A stretch of DNA of 24,095 nt from Rhizoclosmatium globosum (Eukaryota; Chytridiomycota; Chytridiomycetes; Chytridiales; Chytriomycetaceae), in assembly GCA_002104985.1 (NCBI GenBank), contig MCGO01000375.1:1-24095 (forward strand). The letters are read 5' to 3'. A program made the translations under genes and the position numbers. The notes below the pieces were generated by a model. That model saw nothing but the letters and a program-made list of their open reading frames with translations. It did not search any database and had not been told where the DNA came from. Positions 8,546-16,698 of this stretch are shown here, piece by piece (position 1 is the stretch's first letter; every line of letters begins with the position of its first letter).

Positions 8546-10059
8546 ATGTTGCAAACGAACAACCACCAACACATGGAATCCAGCAGCGCCACCCTCACTG
8601 ACGCACTACCACCAACCACCAGCACCACCAAACACGGCAGCCTCACGCTCCACCCACTTCCCCTTCCCCTTCAAAGCCCCCTTCAAAGCAACGCCAACCA
8701 GCAACTCGCAAGCAACTTTGGGCGAATTGTGACGGGAATCGAGCTTGAGTCGCTTGAGTCTTCACTTGAGCCGTCGCTCGAATCGACGCTCAAACAACTT
8801 CTGTTCAAGCATTCGATTCTTGTTTTCCGCGGTGGAGCGTCGGTGTCGCCACGAACGCAACTGGCTCTGACGCGGGTCTTTGACGCCTCGGCCCCGGGTT
8901 TCTACGGCCACAACAACAACAACAACAACTTCAACAAGAAAAGTGTTCTGCATCCGGACTTGAAGACAATTCCTGCCGTGCCCCAGGTTCAGTTGATTGG
9001 GAATGGCTTTGTTGAGGAGCACGAAGGCTTGGCGAACGTGAACCTTGTGCATCCGCATCACAAGACGTTTCATCGAGATGTCGTGAGTGAGGACGATGAA
9101 GAGAGAGGGTACACGCGTTTTTACAGGTGTGTGTTGTGTGTGTGTGTCTGGGAGAAGTGTGGATTGAGTGATTAAGTGTCACAACGAAACAGATGGCATA
9201 TTGACGCTGCTTTGTATGGCCTTTCGCCTCCTGTTGCAACTACGCTCCATGCTATCAAAGTTCCAAAGGATAAATGGCAAACTGTAAGATATGATGATGG
9301 CACTGGTGATGAACTCAAGGTTCCTCTTGGCGCTACTGCTTGTAAGTAAACATGAATTATCTGCTGTTACTGCATAAACTAAAAAAACTGTACATTACAT
9401 AGTCATCTCTGGCGCTCAGGCATTCTCTATTTTACCCCCTTACCATAAATCTCTCGCCGTCCGCACACGCGTGACGTATGCTCCACACCCATACGTCTGG
9501 ATGTCTCCCGCAAAGTCTCTTCCAACTGGCCTCGGTCTATACTCTGACTCTCTTGAACTCCCACTGGATGCCCTGCCACCATTCACTGAGGAAAAGATGA
9601 AGACGCTTCCTTTGTGTTGGAAGAATCCTGAGACGGAGGAGTTGCACTTGCAAGTTCATCCCTCCGCGATTTATAAGCTGACTATTGATCCGTCGCCGTC
9701 TCCTAAAGAGGGGGATTTGTATCCAGAGGGAGCGACTTTGACTTCTCTACCCGAGATTCGGGCCTTGATTTATTCGCTCCAGAGACCAGCTATTGCTCCA
9801 CAATATGTGTATGCGCATGACTGGGAGGAAGGTGATTTCGTTGTTTTCGTGAGTGTACCCTACTATTTTTTTGTGATTAGTCAAACCTTGTTGTAATGCT
9901 GACTACTCATACTTGTTAAAAAAGCATAACCGTGGCGTGTTGCATTCTATAACGGGGGCTTTTCGGAAGGACCAAGTTCGCATGTTCCATCAGTGCAATT
10001 TGGCGAGTGGGAGTGATCCAGAGGGGCCTGATCAAGAAGATGTTGAACGCTTTTGTTGA
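8546..10059 (+). CDS. xanA: Xanthine dioxygenase XanA-type, Fe(II)/2-oxoglutarate-dependent (TauD/TfdA fold)
   Basis: In fungi XanA converts xanthine to uric acid using Fe(II), O2 and 2-oxoglutarate, feeding purine nitrogen use without a molybdenum enzyme. Exons 8546-9126, 9193-9341, 9403-9848 and 9925-10059 join without any frame break into about 436 residues. Iron ligands by my numbering are H196 and D198 in WHIDAALYG and H399 in HNRGVLHSITGAF; R411 in KDQVRMFHQCNLA fits the 2-oxoglutarate carboxylate. Other family-like blocks are LAVRTRVTYAPHPYVWMSP and SLQRPAIAPQYVYAHDW. The N-terminus is longer than in the characterised Aspergillus enzyme and is rich in Thr/Pro/Ser, with an Asn run near GHNNNNNN. 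A second ATG at 8573 is possible. It lies only 100 bp after copy 2, inside the glycosyltransferase array, but reads intact. Confidence 0.9.
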
Positions 10060-10394
10060 AATACTTTCTTTTGGCTTTGTACTTATGAAATCAAATTTCT
10101 TATGAAGTGCTGAAATTGCATAGTCTCTGCATAATTGTAGTGAGAAATAGCACTTTAACTCACGATAGTTTGCACAATTTTGTTAATATTCAGATTACTA
10201 CATTTTCAGACACAAGTTCTAAAAATAGATTTCACAAAAAATATCTGTCTGAAAAACTTCCGCTTAAGCTTTTTTCCTTCTGTGGTATAGTGTAGTCTAT
10301 GAAGAGTCGTTGTTCAAGTTCAGTCTGAAGCACTTCCCGACGGCAAGCCAATAATGGCTGTTTCAAAAGCAGAAAATTTTCACCCCTGCTGCTC
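10060..10394. other. Intergenic region between xanA and glycosyltransferase copy 3
   Basis: AT-rich, with a short 62-codon open frame (10107-10295) that shows no family pattern. It presumably holds the xanA terminator and the copy 3 promoter. No repeat or structured RNA was recognised. Confidence 0.4.
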
Positions 10395-11203
10395 ATGATG
10401 GAAGACTATAGTGTTCTTCCTCCAAGGAACAAGATACGCCAACGCGTTCTGCAATTCTTCCTTGTCCTCTTGGCATTTTGCATCCTCTTCAATGTCGAAT
10501 GGATCTTCCAGCTAATCAACCAGAACCAACTCAATAAGAGTCAAACAGAACCAACGCGTCATTCGAGGCCACAAGTGCCTGTCCTTTACATCCGCGACGA
10601 GAACTCCACAATTGCAGATGAAAAGGCTTGGTTCACTGGGCGATACCGAAACGGTGCTGTCATGCTTGCCTCTGCAAACTTTGGGGCAGCCAATTCATCC
10701 ATGTTGGCTAATATGCTCTGTTCTCTGACAAGGAACGCACCTCTCACTCTAAATGCCCTCGTGATTTGGGCGACGGATATAGAAGCAGCCCACCACTTGA
10801 CTAACATCTCAACAAGTCATTACAATTCGTCGTTTGGAGTCTATTACTACAACACAACTCTTCCCAGTACTCTATCTTCGGGTAGCTCAAACAGTGGACT
10901 CTACTTTCAACTCATGGCGGGGCGAAATGCGTTCTTTGAATGGATGGTTTCGACGTTGGGCTTGAACTTCCTCTTCACCGACTTGGACACTGTGTTTCTG
11001 AACGATCCGTTTGTGGCATTGAACATCCCTTATGGGATCTCTAATGTGACGTTTGATTCGTTGGATGCACCGGAAGGGAACACTTCTCTTGGTGGTTTGT
11101 ATGACCTCATACCTGATCTTGTAAGTTGTGTGTTTCCTAATCGTTCTTGCTTACTGTTCGACAAATACTTATCTTCTCCAAACCACAGGTGTACAGTACC
11201 GAC
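10395..11203 (+). pseudogene. Glycosyltransferase copy 3, truncated after the catalytic half
   Basis: ATG at 10395 (or the adjacent one at 10398), then anchor FFLVLLAFCILF, stem, LASANFGAANSSM, LVIWATDIEAAHHL, LMAGRNAFF and FTDLDTVFLNDPF. The first intron is conserved (11121-11188), and the next exon begins with the family codons VYSTD, but at about 11203 the sequence switches to the N-terminal region of copy 4. The GGFFFIRSNERT half is therefore missing. Spliced mRNA would stop soon after the junction. If the intron is retained, its 68 nt keep the frame open into copy 4, giving 385 codons with two anchors. R is replaced by W in FEWMVST compared with copies 1, 2 and 4. The copy was probably created by unequal recombination between neighbours. 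Confidence 0.75.
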
Positions 11204-12633
11204 TATCGACCGCATCCAAGGCATCGTACTGCATCTCTTTGTGATCCTACTCTGCTTGTGTCTTCTTTTCAACATCGAATGGATGTTTCGGCTGACGATG
11301 CGGAACCAACTTTCTCCAAAGCTCCAACCTGCTCAAAATAGCCCAAATAGGCCTTATGTGCCTGTTCTTTACATCCGTGATGAGAACTCCACAGTTGCAG
11401 ATGAGAAGTCTTGGTTCACTGGGCGATACCGAAACGGTGCTGTCATGCTTGCCTCTGCAAACTTTGGGGCAGCCAATTCATCCATGTTGGCAAATATGCT
11501 CTGTTCTCTGAGAAAGAACGCACCTCTTGCTCTAGATGCCCTCGTGATTTGAGCGACGGATATAGAAGCAGCCCACCACTTGACTAACATCTCAATAAGT
11601 CATTACAATTCAACCTTTGGAGTCTACTTCTTCAACAATTCTGCCGCTTCTTTGCCAACAGAGTTCACATCTGGAAGCAAGAACTATGTTACTTACTTGA
11701 AACTCATGGCGGGGCGCAATGTCTTTTTCGAAAGAATGGTGGCGACTTTGGAACTCAACTTTATCTTCACGGATTTGGATGTGGTTTATCTGAAGGATCC
11801 GTTTATTGCCTTGAATGTACCCTATGGTGTTTCAAATGTCACAGTCTCCTCAACAATAACTCCGGAAGGAAACACTACACTGGGAAGTCTATACGATCTA
11901 ACACCCGACCTCGTGAGTTGCATTAGTTAGTGGGGTCATGTTTTGCTTCAACTGAATGGTTTGATCGATTCTGAACCACAGGTATATAGCACAGACGCTC
12001 GAACTTTTTATCACCACATGGCTGATCCATACGAAGGAAAAAATCGTATCCCAAATATATGTGGTGGATTCTTTTTCATCCGTTCGAACGAGCGGACGAT
12101 TCGCCTCTGGAACCATATGCGTGCAAAAGACTTGAATGATCAGTGGGGAATGAATAGCCTCCTCGACGACAAAACGAACGGTTTCGATGCAGTTATGGTC
12201 AACCCTTTGCCAGCCGGAATCGAAAGCCGAAAAGATCCGAGGAATGAAACGGATATCGTGAATGGAACCGAGGTTATTAGGGTTCGGATATTGTCTCAAG
12301 CTGCGTTTAGGAATGCATTGCCGTATTATTCAGAGGCTGGAAGTGTTGGAGATGATTATTCAATGCTTTTAGAAGAATTGGCGGCAAGAGGGGAGTACGA
12401 AGTACTTGATCATCCCAACTATTAATATTGGGTTGACGCTGTCGGTAAGTTCTCCAATTTAGTTATTTTGAGATCGATACTTACTTTACTCGCGATAAGA
12501 TTTACCCTATGCCAATTCCAAAAACAAAACTTTCACAAAGCACATCAAGCAGAATGGAAACAAAGAGGAGGCACTCAAGAAATCCAATCGTTGGTACTTG
12601 AATGCCAACTGCACTTGCAATTACAAACTTTGA
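11204..12633 (+). pseudogene. Glycosyltransferase copy 4, start-less with two in-frame stops
   Basis: It begins abruptly within what should be the cytosolic tail, then anchor LFVILLCLCLLF, LASANFGAANSSM, FTDLDVVYLKDPF and the C-terminal half GGFFFIRSNERTIRLW. My exons are 11204-11912, 11982-12444 and 12500-12633. Lesions: no start codon of its own; TGA at 11550-11552 where copies 1-3 have TGG (W of VIWATD); and TAA at 12423-12425, apparently from a 6-base insertion inside the PNYW codons. The final exon still encodes the family tail and ends normally. The substitution to TGA is hard to explain as a homopolymer error, so this copy looks like a true pseudogene. Confidence 0.8.
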
Positions 12634-12707
12634 CAATTATTTCAAGATTAATTCTCGTTAAAAGTTAATCCTAATTAGAGATTGCTTTATTTATAATCAA
12701 ATCCTTT

Positions 12708-15579
12708 TTAATGTAATCCCAACTCCCGCAACAAATCAGTTGTACACTGCGGTACAGCCCCGCAACAACACATTGACACCGCTGACGACATCCTCGAAAA
12801 GTCTGATGCAAGAATACAAACGTGAGAGATTCCACCTTGAACAACTAATTCAAACGCAGACGCCGCTTCGTCTGCTGTTGTAGGCACTTCAGAGTAGATA
12901 CACACAACGGCTGTCGCTGCTTTTGACTTGTGTTTTATGATTTCGAGGAGTGTGGAGGAATAGCTTATTGAGCCTTGGATATGGTGGTTCGAGAAACTGT
13001 GAGGTAAGTTTTGACGTTAATACAGTTAAGTTTGGTTATAGAAAAGGAAGGAGGAGCTACCTGTCTGCGTCGCGGCAGTCGATTATCAGTGAGTTCTTGA
13101 TTATAGATGTGAGGTCTGGGAGCGAGATTTGAGGAATTAAAGGCGTTTGAGGTGTAAGCGTGTATATGGAAGGTGGCGTTTGGCGCCAAGTTTCTGTAGC
13201 TGTGAAGATCAGGCTCTCAATATCGATTGGTGGAAGTTCATTGAGTTGGAGGAGACACTGTTTTTATCGCTTTTAATTTTTCATGAAATGAAAGGAAGAG
13301 ACACTCACGGCACTGAAATCTTTTTGGAGAAGAGATTCTCGAAGTTGAATCAAGAGGGAAACAACGAGGAACGGTGGGAATGTTGGAGGTGCCTGAAGAA
13401 GTGTATCCCAAAGATGGTAAATGCGATCCAACTGCAACACCTCTAAATATCAACTATTTAAACAACTGGTTCCTTCCAACAACCAAAAAAAAGAGGAAGC
13501 ACTCACGAGCAAACATGGTCATCACCCACGGAATCGCATACATATCCGGAGAGATCCCAAGGTTATACAAATGACTCGCAACCACAGGATCATGCATCGC
13601 CACCAAATACTCAATCCGTTTCAAACATTTCCTCAACGCCACACTATTATCCTCCCTAAACAACCCGTCAAAATACTTACCCACAAACACCTTGAAACAC
13701 ACGTACGCGCGTCCTTCGTTTGGATAGTTTAGCGCGAGGAACGGGGCCAGGAGCGCGTCGAGGCCTTGCCAGTATACATTCTTGAGCGGGGATTCGGTAT
13801 GGATCCAGGCCTTTAGGATACGTGTTTGAGCGGCGTGTGAGTCTGGTGAGGAGAGGAGTGTGTTGTATTGGTGGCAGCGGGGGATGTCGAGGGAGAGTTG
13901 GTGGTCTGATTGTGTTGGGAGTGATTTGTCGAGGAGGTCGTATTCTGGTGTTGGAGCGTTTGGGTCAATGGAGAGGAGGCAGGACCATGTTTCGGCGCGG
14001 AGGAGCTGTGATGGGGAAAGAGTGTGAGTGTGGGATAGGCAGGGTTTCTATTTTAGGACTCACAGGGGGGATGTCGATGGCTGCTTCACGCAATAATTCT
14101 GTTTTGGATAGTGGGTATTCGGCGATGACTTGTTTTAAGGTGAGGAGGCGGTAACATTGGTATACGGCGTTCTTTTCCTTGAGTGTGAGAGGTTTCCGAG
14201 GTTTCGCTTTGGTCTTTGAAGATGTAGGTAACGATTTGATATATACGGACCACGGCTCTGAAAATCCTTTGAATGTTGATGTGAAAGAAGGGATATTAAT
14301 TTCAGTTGGGTCAAAGAGGGTGAGGATGTAGGTGTGGATTTCGTCGCGGTATATTCCTGTTGTATTTGGACCATCTGAATCAAAGTTTGCCTGCGTGGAA
14401 GTGACGGAGACGTAGAGTGGGAGACGTTCGATGGAGGGAATTGAGGTTACTCCGTGTTTTTGAAGATGGACTTCAATAAAGGTTGGGTTTGTGAGTTTGT
14501 GCAGGTTGTATTGGTCTTGAAGAGTTATCGAAGAAGAATTTAACGAAAGTGGTAGTGGTTGTGGAATGTTTGAGAAGAGGGGATGATTCAGTAGAGTTTC
14601 AAAAGTTGGACGTGAAATCAGGGACGGCGTTAGGCACAATTGTATAAATTCAATCAGGAAGTCAGGTGTATTTATGGACGCGAGGTCTTGTTGAAGAGTA
14701 TCGAGCCATTTGTAATCTGTCGAAAGAACGTCGGAGAGCGGTGTGTTTGCTGGAAACCTGTGATTCAAGCCAAGAAGAATATCAACCAGGATAAGTCCGA
14801 GAGTCCAAACGTCCGCCTATTCGTTACATTTAATTAAGGGGAAAAGCAATGGGTTCGGAATAGAAACCTTTTCCACATATTTCAACACAGTTGGGTCACC
14901 CAAACACATTACTTCAGGTGCGAGCATTTCTGGATATCCAATCGACACATTCCCAAGACATCCACCATCTGTTATGTAATTCAAATGGTAATTTGACAGC
15001 TTGATTGCATTCTCGTCTGTGTATCTTTGTGAGTTCTGGGAACAAAGAAGAAGGCCAATGAGGCATTTACCAATAAGAATGTTCTTGAGACTTAAATTCA
15101 GATGGTATACATTGTTTTCGGCGAGGTGATTTAGGGCGTGTGTGAGTTGAAGTGCGAATCGCGTAGCCAAATCAAAGTCATCGAGACGAGTGTTTGGGAG
15201 AGAAGCAAGAAAAGAGGCGAGTGAGGTTGGATAGTGCGATGAGACAGAGTACATGAAGCCTGTATTGTTGTGTGAAGGGTGGTTGGGGTTAAGGCTCTTC
15301 TTTCATTGAGGGCAGAGTGTCCTAGTTCGTTGCTGTGTTTTGTCTCTCACTGGCTGCATCTCACTGGCATTGAACCATTGAACCATGGTTTAAGGTGTCA
15401 AGTCAAGGGACTAACTAACCAACAGAATGGCTCTGTGAAACATCAAAGACATGGCACAGATTCGGATGCGAAAGCTGTTTGATGTTGTGGTAGCGTGCGA
15501 TTATTGCTGAGGCGGATCGGTGGTTGTTGCGCGTTTCGGTTGTTGGCCAAAAGTGGTTGATGCCAAGAAGAGTGCTCAT
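12708..15579 (-). CDS. TBCK: TBCK-like protein: pseudokinase, TBC Rab-GAP and rhodanese-like domains
   Basis: Eight exons (15579-15420, 15259-15071, 15016-14868, 14816-14064, 14005-13507, 13442-13309, 13257-13061, 12996-12708) join without frame breaks into 789 residues, close to the family's usual size. The N-terminal third is kinase-like but lacks key residues: the HRD region reads YHLNLSLKNILI and no DFG follows, although GYPEMLAPEV and ADVWTLGLILVDILLG remain, so it is a pseudokinase. The TBC domain (from about residue 410) keeps both GAP fingers, Arg in LSLDIPRCHQY and Gln in VYWQGLD, then AMHDPVVASHL, MYAIPWVMTMF and RIYHLWDTLL. The C-terminus resembles a rhodanese domain (IIDCRDAD) without an obvious catalytic Cys loop. 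TBCK proteins act as Rab regulators in endosomal/lysosomal traffic and TOR signalling in animals (established knowledge); the role here is inferred. Confidence 0.9.
15260..15419 (-). other. Long first intron of the TBCK-like gene
   Basis: This intron is 160 nt against 51-64 nt for the other introns of the gene. Donor GTTAGT and acceptor ATACAG. It contains a small tandem repeat ATTGAACC next to CCATGG, but not the AGCGAAC-type units seen in other long introns. Confidence 0.6.
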
Positions 15580-15879
15580 TCTTGCTTCGAGTCGACTTTT
15601 GTTGGAAAGAGTTGACTGTATTTATCAAGTTTGAAATGGACATTAATGAAAAGGAAATACGGTGCTTTCAAGAACGCGACTTCGTTGTGACTGAATTACT
15701 TTAATTTGTTTCGAAGGAAGACAAAGAGGAGATAATGAATTATAAAATAATTGGGCTTTGAATGAAAATAGTACATGCAACGTTGTTGTAATTATAGATG
15801 GACTTAAAACGGAAAAGTCTCGTTCATTGCTTGAAAAACTTTTCATTTGTGAAATAATTAAATGCAGTTAACCCGAATA
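15580..15879. other. Intergenic region between two minus-strand genes
   Basis: AT-rich. It presumably includes the TBCK promoter and the terminator of the small gene to the right. Short open frames on both strands lack any family signal. Confidence 0.4.
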
Positions 15880-16602
15880 TTAAGAGTCGTGGGTATTGGA
15901 AGTTGAAGATAGGCTAAGAGAGGCAAGAGCATCCGCCGTCGTAGCTGCTTTGGTGAAGGTATAGATTAAATCAAGAATCATATTTTCAAGGTAGTATATC
16001 TGGTAGTATATGATGGAAATTGATATTCTGGCTCATTCACCAATTCTGTCTCACCCTCCAATCTGGGTCCTTCGCTTCGCTAAGACTCATTTTTGTTTTT
16101 GATGTTTGCCATGCGCACTTGTAAACTTGGTTGCTTACCAGTTACAGTGGAGGAAAGAGGCACCAACAAGTTATCCGGGGTGTAACCAGGAGCCTTTGCA
16201 TTCAATTCGTCCTGTTTGCGGCGAATGCGTGATTCGGCAAGGGCAGAAAAGCGAGATGCGCGTTGTTGGGCATTTGACGAGAGAGACGCGGCGTCGGCGA
16301 GGGCGGTTGATTCAAGGGCAAAGTCGAATGAGATCTGGTTGGATTGTTTGTTTGTTTGTTTGTTTGTTTATCGACTAGTACTAGTTGAAGGGGAAGGAGG
16401 GAGGCGTACGAGAGAGGCGATGTTCGAAGGTACGAGTGTGTATGTGTGTGGTAGTTGGGCGATGGTCTGAGTTGGGTTAGTGTTGGAACTTGGAAGGTAT
16501 CAATTGGATAATGACAAGTATGTACTGTACCCTAATAGGAGGAGCGACTCTGCACTTTTGAGACAGAGTGAGAGGGACTGAAGCAGCATCCAAGTAGGTC
16601 AT
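15880..16602 (-). CDS. Small protein of unknown function, four exons, ~129 aa
   Basis: Exons 16602-16531, 16466-16410, 16334-16139 and 15944-15880 join cleanly with GT-AG splicing, and the total coding length is a multiple of three, which supports the model. The middle contains a likely amphipathic helix rich in Ala, Gln and Arg (SFDFALESTALADAASLSS, then SRIRRKQDELNAKAPGY), followed by PDNLLVPLSS and a Ser/Thr-rich tail. There is no signal peptide or membrane segment. I do not recognise the family. The last intron (15945-16138) is long at 194 nt and contains an AGCGAAGCGAAGG string (minus strand) related to the repeats in other long introns. It is divergently arranged with the LRR-SAM gene, 96 bp apart. 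Confidence 0.65.
16345..16370. repeat. (TTTG)n microsatellite in an intron
   Basis: About six TTTG units inside the second intron (16335-16409) of the small minus-strand gene. On that strand it reads CAAA and lies just upstream of the acceptor. Confidence 0.8.
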
Positions 16603-16698
16603 GTTTAAGGTAGATTAATTCAGAGTTAACAAAGAAATCAATTGGATTTGTTTCACATCTCTTTCTCAGATATTCATATTTGAATCCAACCAATCCAA
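16603..16698. promoter_or_regulatory. Short bidirectional promoter region
   Basis: Only 96 bp separate the start codons of the small minus-strand gene (16602) and the LRR-SAM gene (16699), so both promoters and 5' leaders must share or overlap this sequence. It is AT-rich, with no motif I can name confidently. Confidence 0.5.

Noticed and set aside
8762..9239. Minus-strand open frames opposite xanA exon 1
   Set aside because: Complement of low-complexity Thr/Pro/Asn-rich codons; the + strand carries the conserved dioxygenase.
11898..12299. 133-codon minus-strand open frame
   Set aside because: Antisense shadow of glycosyltransferase copy 4.
15017..15070. Reading the TBCK kinase-like region without an intron here
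   Set aside because: The frame is open, but it inserts 18 unrelated residues between NILI and DENAIKLSNYH; a 54-nt GT-AG intron removes them exactly.
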